Below are positions 18,123 to 31,675 of a stretch of 64,000 nucleotides of DNA, piece by piece. The position numbers and the translations under genes were made by a program. The number at the start of each line of letters is the position of its first letter. The first letter of the stretch is position 1. This stretch comes from Polynucleobacter sp. MWH-UH19D. GTDB taxonomy: Bacteria > Pseudomonadota > Gammaproteobacteria > Burkholderiales > Burkholderiaceae. The notes below the pieces were generated by a model. It was not told the origin of the DNA. It was given only the letters and a program-made list of their open reading frames with translations, and searched no databases. The stretch is taken from NCBI RefSeq assembly GCF_040409795.1, contig NZ_CP099571.1:930001-994000 (forward strand), given 5' to 3'.

Positions 18123-21100
18123 ATGTCCTTTTTCCACTTTTTGCCTGGCGCTGCAGCGCTTTCCGCCTTTCGTCAACATCGTCTTCTAGCTTCTTTGCAG
18201 TCCAAAGGAGTTGAGATTGAAGCTATAGAGGCACAATTTCTCCACCTAATCTGGTCCGAAGCTGAAATCAGCCACGAACAAGAACAAGTTCTCAATAATC
18301 TGCTCACTTATGGGCAACCATTTGTATCTCAGCTTTCAGTAGGAAAGACTTGGTTTGGCAAAGGTTCGGGAGATATTCAGGGTGCAATAGTTATCCCTCG
18401 ATTTGGGACCGTTTCACCATGGGCCAGTAAAGCGACTGATATTGCTCGGCAATGTGGATTAGATGTTTTGAGAATTGAGCGTGGCGTTCAGTATTCTTGG
18501 AAATCTAAAAAGCCTTTAAGTCCAGAGCAGCACCAACAAGTATTGAATGCGATTCATGATCGCATGACTGAGGCGGTAATTGATTCTGTTGAATTAGCCA
18601 ATCAGCTTTATCAAACGCTGGATGATCGTCCTTTAGCTCGAATTCCCGTGCTTAGTGAAGGTAGGGCGGCTTTAGATAAAGCAAACCAAGATCTTGGTTT
18701 AGCATTGTCTGAAGATGAAATAAGCTATCTTGCAGATAATTTTGTGCGACTTGAGCGCAATCCCAGTGATGTTGAGCTAATGATGTTCGCCCAGGCTAAT
18801 AGCGAACACTGTCGTCATAAGATTTTTAATTCTAGCTGGACGATTGATGGCGAGGATCAAGATAAGTCACTATTTGCCATGATTCGTAATACGCATCAAT
18901 TGCAGCCAGAAGGCACGATTGTTGCCTATTCAGATAATTCAGCGATTATGGCTGGCTGCGATGCGGAGACCTGGGCACCTCAGGGTAAAGAGCATCTTTA
19001 TGTAAAAGATACGCGCATGGTTCACACCTTAATGAAGGTGGAAACGCATAATCATCCAACCGCAATTGCACCATTCCCCGGGGCATCTACAGGTGCAGGT
19101 GGAGAGATTCGCGATGAGGGTGCTACCGGAATTGGTGGACGCCCTAAAGCTGGGTTAACTGGTTTTTCTGTATCCAATTTGAATATTCCTGGCACCAATC
19201 TTCCATGGGAAAAAGAGTATTACGGAAAGCCTGACCGTATTGCAACACCTTTGCAAATCATGATTGACGGACCACTTGGTGGTGCTGCATTTAATAATGA
19301 GTTTGGGCGACCAATCCTTGGTGGTTATTTCCGCGTATTTGAACAGACACTGAGCGGCTTACGCCGTGGATACCACAAACCCATCATGATTGCGGGCGGA
19401 ATTGGCAGCATCGATTCCATTCATACCCACAAGAAAGAAATTCAGCCTGGCCATTTATTGATTCAACTTGGCGGCCCAGGTATGCGCATTGGCATGGGCG
19501 GTGCAACTGGTAGCTCAGTAGCTACCGGCACCAATACTGCGGATTTAGATTTTGATTCTGTGCAGCGTGGCAACCCAGAAATGGAGCGTCGTGCTCAAGA
19601 GGTTATTAACGCCTGCCGCGCTCTGGGAAATCACAATCCAATTGTGTCAATTCATGACGTTGGCGCTGGTGGCTTGTCTAATGCTTTTCCTGAATTAGCT
19701 GATGGCGCAGGATTGGGCGCCCAGTTCAAGCTGCGTAGCGTTCCGCTTGAGGAGAGCGGCATGAGTCCTGCGGAGATTTGGTGTAACGAGTCTCAAGAAC
19801 GATATGTATTGGCTATTGATGCTAAAGATTTGGAATTATTTAAATCCTTCTGTGAGCGTGAGCGTTGTCCATTTGCGGTCGTAGGTGAGGCAACTCAAGA
19901 ACGTCAACTGCGACTACATGATGCCAATCAACCTACTGGATCAGATGATGCCTTGCCAATTGATATGCCTATGGAAGTCTTGCTTGGCAAACCACCACGC
20001 ATGCATCGAGATGTAAAACGCGAGCAACATTCCTTTGATGAATTAGATGTAACAGATGTGGATTTGTCTCAATCTATTGCTTGGGTGCTTCAGCAACCAA
20101 CAGTCGCCAGCAAGTCATTCCTGATTACGATTGGCGATCGAACAGTTGGCGGTTTAAATGCTCGTGATCAGTTTGTTGGTCCTTGGCAGGTCCCTGTAGC
20201 TGACTGCGCCGTCACCATGATGGATTACAAGGGGTATCGCGGTGAAGCAATGTCTATGGGTGAACGAACACCAGTTGCAGCAATTAATGCTCCCGCTGCG
20301 GCACGCATGGCTGTTGGAGAGGCAATCACGAATTTATTAGCGGCTGACATTGCCCGTCTTGCAGATGTAAAACTTTCAGCAAACTGGATGGCAGCTTGTG
20401 GCGCTCCTGGAGAAGATGCAAAGCTGTATGACTCTGTTAAAGCGGTTGGCATGGAGCTTTGTCCAGCTCTTGGTATATCTATTCCAGTAGGTAAAGATTC
20501 TTTATCGATGGCAACCGAATGGAAAGAGGGCGACCAAGCCAAGAAGGTAGTAGCACCAGTTTCTCTAATTATTTCTGCATTCGCATCAGTACACGACGTT
20601 CGAAAAACTGTAACCCCATTACTTAAGCTCAATAATTCAGATGGCTCGCCTCTAGAAACAGAATTGATCTTGATTGATTTGGGTCGCGGAAAAAATCGGA
20701 TGGCAGGAAGCATTTTGTCCCAAGTGCTGAATCAGTCAGGCAAGACTACTCCAGACCTTGATCATCCAGAGGATCTCAAGAATCTTGCTGCTGCAATGAT
20801 TGAACTTCGCAAGGACAAGCAATTGCTTGCCTATCATGATCGTTCTGATGGTGGTTTAATAGCCTGCGTGGCGGAGATGGCCTTTGCATCTCATATGGGT
20901 ATCTCGATTAATGTCGACATGATTGCGGTTGATGCTGGTCAAGAACCTGATCATGGCGATGCTAAGAATTGGGCGCAACAAGTTTCTGGCCGACGTCATG
21001 AACAAACTATGCGCGCATTGTTTAATGAAGAGCTTGGTGCAGTAATTCAGGTTCGAAGAGATGATCGAGATGCGGTATTTGCTACGTTACGTAAGCTTGG

Positions 21101-22160
21101 TCTTAGCGCATTTAGCCATGTTATTGGCAAACCCAATACAAATGGCCGCATTGAAATCTGGCGTGACGCGAAGAATATTTTCGCCGAACCTCGTGAAGTA
21201 TTGCAAAAGATGTGGACTAATACGAGTTATCAAATTGCTCGTATGCGTGACAACCCAGACTGTGCTGATTCAGAGTTTGCGCTATTAGATAACTTTGCTG
21301 ACCCTGGCATGTCGCCTAAATTGACGTTTGATATTGTTGATGACATATCCGCGCCGTTTATCAATAAAAACGCTAGACCTAAGGTTGCCATTTTGCGTGA
21401 ACAGGGTGTGAACTCACATGTTGAAATGGCTTATGCCGTTAACTGGGCGGGTTTTGATAGCTATGACGTACATATGTCGGACCTCTTAAGCGGCAAAGCC
21501 AAACTAGATGATTTTAGAGGCCTAATTGCTTGCGGTGGCTTTAGTTACGGAGATGTTCTAGGGGCAGGTGAGGGTTGGGCAAAAACCATTCTGTTTAACC
21601 AGCAGTTACGAGACCAATTCGAGAAATTTTTTAATCGCCAGGATAGTTTTGCCTTGGGTGTATGTAATGGTTGCCAAATGATGAGCAATCTCGCTGGCAT
21701 TATTCCGGGAGCACAGGATTGGCCTAAATTTACACGCAATCAATCAGAGCAATATGAAGCGCGCCTAGTCATGGCGGAGGTTTTAGCCTCTCCATCCATC
21801 TTTACTCAAAGCATGGAAGGAAGTCAATTGCCAATTGCAATTGCACATGGCGAGGGGTATGCTAATTTCGGTCAACAGGGCAATTTAGAGCAGATTCAGA
21901 ACCAAGGATTATCCGTACTCCGTTTTGTAGATCATGCGGGCAAGCCAACAGAGATCTATCCCATGAATCCAAATGGGTCTCCTGGCGGACTAACAGGGGT
22001 TACTACTCCTGATGGGCGTTTTACGGTAATGATGCCTCATCCAGAGCGGGTATTCCGCGCTGCGCAAATGAGCTGGTGCCCTCCAGACTGGCTTGATACC
22101 CCTGATGGTGCTAGCCCTTGGTTACGTTTGTTCCGTAACGCGCGAGTTTGGGCTAAATAA
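18123..22160 (+). CDS. purL: Phosphoribosylformylglycinamidine synthase PurL
   Basis: A 1345-residue fused enzyme of purine synthesis, converting FGAR, glutamine and ATP to FGAM. The N-terminal PurS-like part is followed by the FGAM synthetase core ([39 protein letters not shown]) and a C-terminal glutamine amidotransferase with nucleophile C1181 in GVCNGCQMM and the histidine/glutamate motif PHPERVFR. This is the large single-chain form of beta- and gammaproteobacteria and is full length. The start [17 protein letters not shown] is conserved. The next gene begins almost at once. Confidence 0.97.
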   Translation: MSFFHFLPGAAALSAFRQHRLLASLQSKGVEIEAIEAQFLHLIWSEAEISHEQEQVLNNLLTYGQPFVSQLSVGKTWFGKGSGDIQGAIVIPRFGTVSPWASKATDIARQCGLDVLRIERGVQYSWKSKKPLSPEQHQQVLNAIHDRMTEAVIDSVELANQLYQTLDDRPLARIPVLSEGRAALDKANQDLGLALSEDEISYLADNFVRLERNPSDVELMMFAQANSEHCRHKIFNSSWTIDGEDQDKSLFAMIRNTHQLQPEGTIVAYSDNSAIMAGCDAETWAPQGKEHLYVKDTRMVHTLMKVETHNHPTAIAPFPGASTGAGGEIRDEGATGIGGRPKAGLTGFSVSNLNIPGTNLPWEKEYYGKPDRIATPLQIMIDGPLGGAAFNNEFGRPILGGYFRVFEQTLSGLRRGYHKPIMIAGGIGSIDSIHTHKKEIQPGHLLIQLGGPGMRIGMGGATGSSVATGTNTADLDFDSVQRGNPEMERRAQEVINACRALGNHNPIVSIHDVGAGGLSNAFPELADGAGLGAQFKLRSVPLEESGMSPAEIWCNESQERYVLAIDAKDLELFKSFCERERCPFAVVGEATQERQLRLHDANQPTGSDDALPIDMPMEVLLGKPPRMHRDVKREQHSFDELDVTDVDLSQSIAWVLQQPTVASKSFLITIGDRTVGGLNARDQFVGPWQVPVADCAVTMMDYKGYRGEAMSMGERTPVAAINAPAAARMAVGEAITNLLAADIARLADVKLSANWMAACGAPGEDAKLYDSVKAVGMELCPALGISIPVGKDSLSMATEWKEGDQAKKVVAPVSLIISAFASVHDVRKTVTPLLKLNNSDGSPLETELILIDLGRGKNRMAGSILSQVLNQSGKTTPDLDHPEDLKNLAAAMIELRKDKQLLAYHDRSDGGLIACVAEMAFASHMGISINVDMIAVDAGQEPDHGDAKNWAQQVSGRRHEQTMRALFNEELGAVIQVRRDDRDAVFATLRKLGLSAFSHVIGKPNTNGRIEIWRDAKNIFAEPREVLQKMWTNTSYQIARMRDNPDCADSEFALLDNFADPGMSPKLTFDIVDDISAPFINKNARPKVAILREQGVNSHVEMAYAVNWAGFDSYDVHMSDLLSGKAKLDDFRGLIACGGFSYGDVLGAGEGWAKTILFNQQLRDQFEKFFNRQDSFALGVCNGCQMMSNLAGIIPGAQDWPKFTRNQSEQYEARLVMAEVLASPSIFTQSMEGSQLPIAIAHGEGYANFGQQGNLEQIQNQGLSVLRFVDHAGKPTEIYPMNPNGSPGGLTGVTTPDGRFTVMMPHPERVFRAAQMSWCPPDWLDTPDGASPWLRLFRNARVWAK

Positions 22161-22171
22161 GCTTGCTGTCG

Positions 22172-22927
22172 ATGGAGCCCGTAACGTTTTCCGAAAGCGG
22201 TGGCATTCGGTATTTGCACTTTGGAACAGACTTGATCCAAGGCGCAATGCGTATACGCGACCCCGATGAAATTTACCTTGAGTACAACCAACAGATGATG
22301 GCTTGGCTGCTGTTTCTTGAAACTAGGCCTGGAATGAAGGTTGCGCAATTGGGACTTGGCACAGGTGCCCTGACTAAATTTCAGCATCGGCATTGTCCAG
22401 CAGTTAAAACTACTGTAGTGGAATTAAATCCCGCAGTCATTGTGTCTGCACGCTCCATGTTTTTCACACCAGATGATGATCGTAGGCTGGAAACGCTACA
22501 AACCGATGCTAAGGCCTTTGTTAAGTCGAGTCGCTACAAGAACCAGTTTGATGCCGTACAAGTAGATTTGTACGATGCTATTTGCGATGGGCCAGCTGCT
22601 AGTTCGCTTGATTTCTACAAGGGCTGTTTCAATATTCTCAAAAGCCCAGGCGTAATGACAGTGAATCTGTTTTCACGTCATAAAAGCTTCGATATCAATC
22701 TTAAGAATATCTGTGAGGCTTTCGATAACCGCGTTTTATTGTTTCCAGAATCACATGACTGCAACGTTGTGGCGATGGCGTTCAAAGGCCCTAAGCTAGA
22801 AGCAGAATGGAAAGACGTTGCAAAACGTGCCAAGTTGATTATGGATAAAACTGGGCTGCCAACAAATACATGGGCGTCGGGACTTAGTCAAGCAAATGCC
22901 CGCCAAGAAAATAAGTTAAGCATATAG
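22172..22927 (+). CDS. Spermidine-synthase-like methyltransferase-fold protein
   Basis: A 251-residue Rossmann protein. GLGTGALTKF is the nucleotide-binding loop, VVELNPAVI the following acidic strand, and VQVDLYDAICDGPAAS the aminopropyltransferase/methyltransferase active-site region. Proteins of this kind are annotated as spermidine synthase or SAM-dependent methyltransferase. Real SpeE has an aspartate-rich putrescine site; I cannot confirm it here and no speD lies nearby, so the substrate is open. The frame allows TTG at 22163; I chose ATG at 22172. It follows purL by 11 bases and ends before a bidirectional terminator. Confidence 0.7.
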   Translation: MEPVTFSESGGIRYLHFGTDLIQGAMRIRDPDEIYLEYNQQMMAWLLFLETRPGMKVAQLGLGTGALTKFQHRHCPAVKTTVVELNPAVIVSARSMFFTPDDDRRLETLQTDAKAFVKSSRYKNQFDAVQVDLYDAICDGPAASSLDFYKGCFNILKSPGVMTVNLFSRHKSFDINLKNICEAFDNRVLLFPESHDCNVVAMAFKGPKLEAEWKDVAKRAKLIMDKTGLPTNTWASGLSQANARQENKLSI

Positions 22928-22955
22928 ATTTGTTTTTGGTAATTCATGTGTAAAT

Positions 22956-22983
22956 AAAAAGGCGATCTAGTAATCGCCTTTTT
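22956..22983. terminator. Bidirectional terminator between convergent genes
   Basis: A perfect 11-bp stem AAAAAGGCGAT/ATCGCCTTTTT with a 6-base loop (CTAGTA). The A-run and T-run flank it symmetrically, so it can serve both the spermidine-synthase-like gene and acnB. Confidence 0.88.
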
Positions 22984-23016
22984 ATTGGATACCTGACATT
23001 TGTCAGGTGTAGCCCA

Positions 23017-25602
23017 TTACACGGTAACGGTATCTGCTACTTCGCTAAATGACTTAATCTTGTCAAAGTTCATATAACGATACACTTCTGCAGATTTCGC
23101 ATTCAGAGACTCAACTTGCTCAAGATACTCTTTTGGAGTTGGTAGACGTCCTAAGAGGGCCGCAACAGATGCCAACTCAGCAGATGCCAAGAACACGCGT
23201 GTATCAATACCAAGACGATTTGGGAAATTACGTGTTGATGTTGAAACAGCAGTAGAGCCCTTGCGGATTTGCGCTTGGTTACCCATGCACAACGAGCAAC
23301 CCGGCGTTTCCATACGAGCACCGGTACGACCCAAAATGCCGTAGTAGCCTTCTTCAGTCAGAACCATTTGATCCATCTTGGTAGGAGGCGCAATCCACAA
23401 GCGAGTTGGGATATCTGATTTACCTTCAAGCACTTTACCGGCAGCACGGAAGTGGCCAATATTTGTCATGCAAGAACCGATAAAGACTTCATCGATTTTC
23501 TCGACAGCAACTTCAGAGAGGAATTTAACATCATCTGGATCGTTAGGGCAGGCCAAGATCGGTTCTTTGATCTCGTTCATATCGATTTCAATGATCTCAG
23601 CATAGTCTGCATTAGCATCAGCCTTGAGCAATTCGGGCTTAGCAATCCATGCTTCCATTGCTTTAATGCGGCGACCTAAAGTACGCTTATCTTGGTAGCC
23701 ATTAGCAATCATCCACTTCATCAAAGTGATATTGGATTGCATGTATTCAATAATTGGCTCTTTATTAAGCTGAACTGCGCAACCACCAGCAGAGCGCTCT
23801 GCTGAAGCGTCAGAAAGTTCAAACGCTTGTTCAACTTTGAGATCAGGTAAGCCTTCGATTTCCAAAATACGGCCAGAGAAAATATTCTTCTTGCCTTGCT
23901 TTTCGACAGTTAGCAAGCCTTTCTTGATTGCATACAGAGGTATTGCATTTACCAAGTCACGCAATGTGATACCAGGCTGCATTTTTCCTTTGAAGCGAAC
24001 CAATACAGATTCAGGCATATCAAGTGGCATTACGCCAGTGGCAGCAGCAAACGCAACTAAGCCAGATCCAGCTGGGAAGGAGATACCAATTGGGAAGCGA
24101 GTATGGCTATCACCACCGGTTCCGCATGTATCTGGAAGTAATAAGCGATTGAGCCAGCTATGGATCACGCCGTCACCTGGGCGCAATGCAACGCCGCCAC
24201 GGTTCGTCATAAAAGCTGGTAACTCATGATGGGTACGAATATCGACTGGTTTTGGATATGCGGATGTGTGGCAGAAAGACTGCATCACCAAATCTGCTGA
24301 GAATCCAAGACAAGCCAAATCTTTTAACTCATCGCGAGTCATTGGACCAGTTGTATCTTGTGAGCCAACGGTCGTCATGTGTGGCTCACAGTAGGTGCCT
24401 GGTCTAACGCCTTGACCTTCCGGCAAACCACATGCTCGTCCAACCATCTTTTGCGCCAAGCTGAAACCCTTCTTGTTATCAGGAGGGCTTACTGGTACAC
24501 GGAATTCTGTAGAGGCGGGCAAGCCAAGAGCTGCACGAGCCTTAGCGGTTAAACCGCGACCAACGATTAATGGAATTCGGCCACCAGCACGCACTTCATC
24601 AAAGATCACTGGAGACTTTAGGGAAAAACTAGCGATTTCTTTGCCGTCTTTGAAGGCTTTGCCTTCATATGGACGTAATTCAATCACGTCACCCATATTC
24701 ATTTGAGATACGTCCAATTCAATTGGTAAAGCGCCAGCATCTTCCATCGTGTTAAAGAAGATTGGGGCAATCTTTGTGCCCAAGCAAACACCACCGAAGC
24801 GCTTGTTTGGAACAAATGGAATATCTTCACCAGTCCACCACAATACTGAGTTTGTTGCAGATTTACGTGATGAGCCTGTTCCAACAACATCGCCTACATA
24901 AGCAATCAAATTACCTTTCTTTTGCAAGGCTTCGATTTGCTTCATTGGTCCACGGACACCTGGCTCATCTGGCTCAATACCAGGACGTGGATTCTTGAGC
25001 ATGACAGTTGCATGCAATGGAATGTCGGGGCGGCTCCAGGCATCAGGTGCTGGCGAGAGGTCGTCAGTATTAGTCTCGCCGGTAACCTTGAACACAGTTA
25101 ATTTCATTGTTTCTGGAACAGCGGGGCGGCTAGTAAACCACTCAGCATCAGCCCAGCTCTGTAGAACAGCCTTTGCATTAGCGTTACCTTTTTCGGCTAA
25201 TTCCTGAACATCATGGAAATAGTCAAACATCAACAAGGTCTTCTTGAGGGCTGCTGCTGCCGCAGCGCCGCACTCTGCATCAGAAAGGAGTTCAACCAAA
25301 GGTTTGATGTTGTAACCACCAAGCATCGTGCCCAGTAATTCAGTAGCCTTAACGCGAGAGATCAACGGAGATTTTTCTGCTCCCTTAGCTACTGCATCCA
25401 GAAATTCAGCCTTTACTTTAGCGGCTTCATCAACGCCAGCGGGAACCCTGTTGGTGATAAGTTCTACTAATTCAGTCTCTTTGCCTGCTGGTGGATTCTT
25501 GAGTAACTTCACTAATTCAGCTACCTGATCTTTGGTAAGCGGAAGAGCGGGAATGCCAAGGGCGGCACGTTCAGCAACTTGGGCGTTATAGGCGTCTAAC
25601 AT
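23017..25602 (-). CDS. acnB: Aconitate hydratase B
   Basis: An 861-residue TCA cycle enzyme isomerising citrate and isocitrate with a 4Fe-4S cluster. The AcnB order is visible: N-terminal HEAT-like domain (residues 1-160), the swivel domain next ([21 protein letters not shown] near 168), then domains 1-3. Cluster cysteines lie in [12 protein letters not shown] and [30 protein letters not shown] is also diagnostic. Length matches E. coli AcnB (865). In that enzyme loss of the cluster turns the protein into an mRNA-binding regulator; whether this holds here is unknown. A terminator lies downstream and a candidate promoter about 70 bases upstream. Confidence 0.97.
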   Translation of the reverse strand: MLDAYNAQVAERAALGIPALPLTKDQVAELVKLLKNPPAGKETELVELITNRVPAGVDEAAKVKAEFLDAVAKGAEKSPLISRVKATELLGTMLGGYNIKPLVELLSDAECGAAAAAALKKTLLMFDYFHDVQELAEKGNANAKAVLQSWADAEWFTSRPAVPETMKLTVFKVTGETNTDDLSPAPDAWSRPDIPLHATVMLKNPRPGIEPDEPGVRGPMKQIEALQKKGNLIAYVGDVVGTGSSRKSATNSVLWWTGEDIPFVPNKRFGGVCLGTKIAPIFFNTMEDAGALPIELDVSQMNMGDVIELRPYEGKAFKDGKEIASFSLKSPVIFDEVRAGGRIPLIVGRGLTAKARAALGLPASTEFRVPVSPPDNKKGFSLAQKMVGRACGLPEGQGVRPGTYCEPHMTTVGSQDTTGPMTRDELKDLACLGFSADLVMQSFCHTSAYPKPVDIRTHHELPAFMTNRGGVALRPGDGVIHSWLNRLLLPDTCGTGGDSHTRFPIGISFPAGSGLVAFAAATGVMPLDMPESVLVRFKGKMQPGITLRDLVNAIPLYAIKKGLLTVEKQGKKNIFSGRILEIEGLPDLKVEQAFELSDASAERSAGGCAVQLNKEPIIEYMQSNITLMKWMIANGYQDKRTLGRRIKAMEAWIAKPELLKADANADYAEIIEIDMNEIKEPILACPNDPDDVKFLSEVAVEKIDEVFIGSCMTNIGHFRAAGKVLEGKSDIPTRLWIAPPTKMDQMVLTEEGYYGILGRTGARMETPGCSLCMGNQAQIRKGSTAVSTSTRNFPNRLGIDTRVFLASAELASVAALLGRLPTPKEYLEQVESLNAKSAEVYRYMNFDKIKSFSEVADTVTV

Positions 25603-25669
25603 GGTGGTTCCTATGCGGTAAATGTGATGAATAGAAAGGCCAAAAGGGTATTTTTACCCGATTAGACTC

Positions 25670-25675
25670 ATTATA
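25670..25675 (-). promoter_or_regulatory. Candidate -10 box of acnB
   Basis: A perfect TATAAT on the minus strand about 68 bases before the acnB start. The -35 region is poor. The predicted 5' leader starts with a small hairpin, GGGTA-TTTT-TACCC, at 25646-25659. Confidence 0.35.
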
Positions 25676-25734
25676 GTTACTAATTTAAGTCTTATATAAG
25701 AGTTTAAACCCTAAGGATTTATAGGGGGCGTGCT

Positions 25735-25923
25735 TTAAATAACGCTTTCTTCTTTGAGCGCCCAGACCAGAGCCACAACCCAGCCTATGAGGGACCAGCC
25801 TAGAAAGAGGTTTAAAGCAAAAATAGCCCCGGTATTTGCCCGTCTACGATTGAAAGCAATGGCAAAGGGGAGAAAATAAAAGAGCGATAGGGTGGCTATC
25901 AGGATCGCGGCAAAGAGGCGCAT
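25735..25923 (-). CDS. Superinfection immunity protein family, small membrane protein
   Basis: A 62-residue protein with two hydrophobic segments, about 5-23 and 34-56, and a basic turn NRRRANT between. The second holds ALNLFLGWSLIGWVVALVWAL, the hallmark of the family named after phage T4 Imm, which blocks DNA entry of superinfecting phage. Chromosomal members are common in proteobacteria and are not known to be antiviral as a class; function here is open. It starts 5 bases after the DUF2147 stop and ends 132 bases before acnB, with no phage genes near. Confidence 0.75.
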   Translation of the reverse strand: MRLFAAILIATLSLFYFLPFAIAFNRRRANTGAIFALNLFLGWSLIGWVVALVWALKEESVI

Positions 25924-25928
25924 TGGGG

Positions 25929-26372
25929 CTATTTTTCACGTATCCAGGTTTGAGTTCTTCCCAGCAAGGGAATGCCAATATAAGCTCTTAAATCTAATTT
26001 GACTCCCTGATCCTTCAATTTCATCTCAGCTCGATATATTTCACCATCATCGGGGTCTAAAATTTGACCCCCAGAGAAGCCATCCCCTGTTCTTTTGAGC
26101 CCAGAGAGGATTTCCATCCCCAAAATAGGCTTTCCTTTTCGAAAATCCGTGCACTTTTCACAGGTTGTTGGTCCTGAGGCGTCTAGTAATTTTGTAATAA
26201 CGCCTGAATAGATACCATTGTTTTCGCTAATTTGGACCATGGCTGCTGGCTGGTTTGTTTCATCATCGAACGTTTTCCATGTGCCGACGATGCTACCCAT
26301 GCTTTGGGCTGACGAGTAGCCTCCGACGCATAGGAGGGCGGTAAAAATGAGGGAAAAGGACATTTTTTTCAT
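25929..26372 (-). CDS. DUF2147 periplasmic protein
   Basis: A 147-residue exported protein. A signal peptide MKKMSFSLIFTALLCVGGYSS with cleavage near SAQ leads into a lipocalin-like domain: IVGTWKTFDDETNQPAAMVQI at the start, CEKCTDFRKGKPILGMEILSG in the middle (with two cysteines three apart) and GRTQTWIRE at the end. These are DUF2147 marks. The open frame extends to 26444, but the ATG at 26372 starts the signal peptide and leaves room for the divergent pyrG promoter. Function unknown; other members are outer-envelope or periplasmic proteins. Confidence 0.82.
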   Translation of the reverse strand: MKKMSFSLIFTALLCVGGYSSAQSMGSIVGTWKTFDDETNQPAAMVQISENNGIYSGVITKLLDASGPTTCEKCTDFRKGKPILGMEILSGLKRTGDGFSGGQILDPDDGEIYRAEMKLKDQGVKLDLRAYIGIPLLGRTQTWIREK

Positions 26373-26454
26373 GATTAAAGGCGATATTACCCTGATTACA
26401 TACCTATAAATGCCCTCGGCTGTCGTTATAATTACTTTTTCCAACAGAGCTTAA

Positions 26455-28119
<1,665 letters not shown>

Positions 28120-28120
28120 G

Positions 28121-28984
28121 ATGAGTAATTTCAAACTTTGTGGTTACAACGTAGGTTTAGATCAGCGTTTTTTTCTAATTGCTGGTACTTGCGTCATTGA
28201 GTCAGAGCAGTCTGCTATTGACGTTGCTGGACAGCTAAAAGAAATTACTTCTTCACTTGCTATTCCATTCATTTATAAATCGTCTTTTGATAAAGCAAAT
28301 CGCTCGTCAGGAAATTCGTTCCGCGGTCTTGGGATAGATAAGGGTCTTGAGATTCTCGCCAAGGTTAAAAAACAGATTGGTGTGCCCGTCTTAACTGACG
28401 TGCATGATATTGCTGAGATTGCGCCGGTATCTCAGGTGGTAGATGTTTTACAAACACCTGCATTTCTTTGCAGACAGACAGACTTCATACGCGCATGTGC
28501 CCAAAGTGGCAAGCCAGTGAACTTTAAGAAAGGCCAGTTTCTTTCCCCGCAAGAAATGCTTAATGTTATTGATAAGGCTAGGGCAGCAGCAGTCGAGCAA
28601 AATCTTTCTGATCAATTTATGGTTTGTGAGCGAGGTGCTTCATTCGGATATAACAACTTAGTATCTGATATGCGGAGCCTTGCGATATTGAGAGATTCCA
28701 AAGCCCCTGTGGTGTTTGATGCGACTCATTCTGTGCAGCTGCCTGGTGGCCAAGGTAGCTCAAGTGGTGGTCAGCGTGAATTTGTCCCGGTATTGGCACG
28801 AGCGGCTGTTGCGGTTGGTATTAGTGGATTATTTATGGAAACTCATCCTGATCCAGCAAACGCTCTATCGGATGGTCCGAATGCAGTACCACTCAATCGC
28901 ATGAAAGAGTTGCTTGAGTCTTTAGTCGCAATTGATGACGTTATCAAATCAAGCAAGGCTTTTTTAGAGAATAGTTTTAAGTAA
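28121..28984 (+). CDS. kdsA: 3-deoxy-8-phosphooctulonate synthase
   Basis: A 287-residue aldolase-type enzyme condensing phosphoenolpyruvate with arabinose 5-phosphate to KDO 8-phosphate for lipopolysaccharide. GTCVIES near residue 23, [32 protein letters not shown] and [13 protein letters not shown] are all family signatures. The frame opens at TTG 28112 inside pyrG, but ATG at 28121, directly after the pyrG TAA and one base, gives the usual N-terminus. Its presence says the cell makes LPS with KDO. Confidence 0.96.
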   Translation: MSNFKLCGYNVGLDQRFFLIAGTCVIESEQSAIDVAGQLKEITSSLAIPFIYKSSFDKANRSSGNSFRGLGIDKGLEILAKVKKQIGVPVLTDVHDIAEIAPVSQVVDVLQTPAFLCRQTDFIRACAQSGKPVNFKKGQFLSPQEMLNVIDKARAAAVEQNLSDQFMVCERGASFGYNNLVSDMRSLAILRDSKAPVVFDATHSVQLPGGQGSSSGGQREFVPVLARAAVAVGISGLFMETHPDPANALSDGPNAVPLNRMKELLESLVAIDDVIKSSKAFLENSFK

Positions 28985-28996
28985 TCATTTTCATAA

Positions 28997-30319
<1,323 letters not shown>

Positions 30320-30333
30320 TACAAGCTTTACTT

Positions 30334-30639
30334 ATGCGGATTGTCATCTACTCTATGCTGGTATTGCTGATTGCGATCCAGTTCCCACTTTGGTTGGGTA
30401 AGGGTGGGTGGCTAAAGGTGTATGAGATGGAAAGGCAAGTGGAGCTTCAAGAGGCTAAAAATAGCCTCTTGGCACTTCGTAATGCCAAGCTTGCTGGTGA
30501 TGTAAAGGATTTAAAAGATGGCACGCGTGCGATTGAAGAGCGCGCGCGTGTTGAGCATGGGCTTATTAAAGAAGGTGAGTTCTTTGTGCAAATCTTGCCA
30601 GCAGATAAATCAAGCACGGCGCCAGCCACAAAGCAGTAG
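30334..30639 (+). CDS. ftsB: Cell division protein FtsB
   Basis: A 101-residue bitopic membrane protein of the divisome. Residues 4-21 form the membrane anchor; residues about 29-65 are heptad-rich (QVELQEAKNSLLALRNAKLA) and should form the coiled coil with FtsL; then GTRAIEERARVEHGLIKEGE, the FtsB signature linking to FtsQ. It follows enolase by 14 bases, the usual place in beta- and gammaproteobacteria, and converges with hslO with 6 bases between stops. Confidence 0.93.
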   Translation: MRIVIYSMLVLLIAIQFPLWLGKGGWLKVYEMERQVELQEAKNSLLALRNAKLAGDVKDLKDGTRAIEERARVEHGLIKEGEFFVQILPADKSSTAPATKQ

Positions 30640-30645
30640 GTTGAC

Positions 30646-31611
30646 TTAGTGACCTTTTGATGGAGGTCGAGTAGCGTCGCTTAGCAAATCAGTTTTAAAT
30701 ACCTGAAGGCAATCTACTGCATCAAAGCGATAAGGCTTTGCACAAAAATCACAAATTGTTTCTACTGAACCGCGCTCTTCAAGAATTCCTTGTACTTCTT
30801 CCTCGCCCAGCATTCTGAGTACATCGGCCACTTTGTTGCGTGAGCACGTGCAGGAAAATCGTATGGGTCTTACTGGAAAACTCCTTACCCCGTATTCAAT
30901 TGACTCTTCCAAGAAAAGCCTTCTTAAGATAGTTTGAGGAGGTAGGGATAACAACTCTTCATTGGTAATGGTCTCGCCAAGCGTCTGAATGCGAGACCAG
31001 CCTTCTGCGGCGATCTGTGGGTCTAGGTGAGCATGACCTCCAGAGTCAGGCAGTCTTTGCAATAATAAGCCGCCCACATTTTTATCATTAGAGCTAAGCC
31101 AGATTCGTGTATCCAACTGCTCAGAATTTTGCATGTACAGCGCAATTGCTTCAGAAGCGCTTGTAACGGGCCTGAGTTCATCTCCAAAATATTCTTGAAG
31201 GGCAACAATGCCTTGATAGGGCGCTTGCCCAGGCTCTCGATCAGCAGGATCAAGGGTGATGGCTAATCTACCGGAATTGCTGGCGTCTAGTAATTCGCCT
31301 AGAGTAGCCTGATCGTCAATCTCTGAGGGCTCAACTGAGAGTTTTACAGTAGCTCGCATGCTGAGATCAGATTTGCACTCGACCACTAAAAGCTGAATTG
31401 GGCCTTTGCTTTGGGCTTGAATAATTAGAGTTCCATCAAATTTAAGGCTAGCACTTAGCAAGGTTGCCGCGCCAACAAAATCACCCAAAATTTTACGAAC
31501 CGCAGGCGGATCATTGCGACGTTCTTGGATAGCCTGCCAGGCAGACCCAATAGATACAATTTCCCCGCGAACGGGGGCGCCATCACAAATAAATACCAGA
31601 AGTTGATTCAT
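30646..31611 (-). CDS. hslO: Redox-regulated chaperone Hsp33
   Basis: A 321-residue cytosolic holdase switched on by oxidation. The C-terminal zinc switch has C254, C256 (CTC), C287 and C290 (CDFC), the standard CxC...CxxC set. The N-terminal fold starts LVFICDGAPVRGEIVSIGSAW. In other species oxidation forms disulfides, releases zinc and exposes the binding surface. It is divergent from gltX with 64 bases between starts; I see no sigma-32 promoter there. Confidence 0.95.
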   Translation of the reverse strand: MNQLLVFICDGAPVRGEIVSIGSAWQAIQERRNDPPAVRKILGDFVGAATLLSASLKFDGTLIIQAQSKGPIQLLVVECKSDLSMRATVKLSVEPSEIDDQATLGELLDASNSGRLAITLDPADREPGQAPYQGIVALQEYFGDELRPVTSASEAIALYMQNSEQLDTRIWLSSNDKNVGGLLLQRLPDSGGHAHLDPQIAAEGWSRIQTLGETITNEELLSLPPQTILRRLFLEESIEYGVRSFPVRPIRFSCTCSRNKVADVLRMLGEEEVQGILEERGSVETICDFCAKPYRFDAVDCLQVFKTDLLSDATRPPSKGH

Positions 31612-31675
31612 GAGTGAAAGTATCCACTTTTTTTGAAATTACCGCCTCTTTGCCTGACCTGAGATAATAGGGTTT

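Noticed and set aside
20225..20713. 162-codon frame opposite purL
   Set aside because: Shadow of purL codons on the minus strand; composition is Ser/Ala-rich without motifs.
23837..24229. 130-codon frame opposite acnB
   Set aside because: Antisense to highly conserved aconitase sequence with no protein-like features.
25735..25923. Superinfection immunity protein as evidence of a prophage
   Set aside because: No integrase, capsid, repressor or att-like repeats are near; family members are common on chromosomes.
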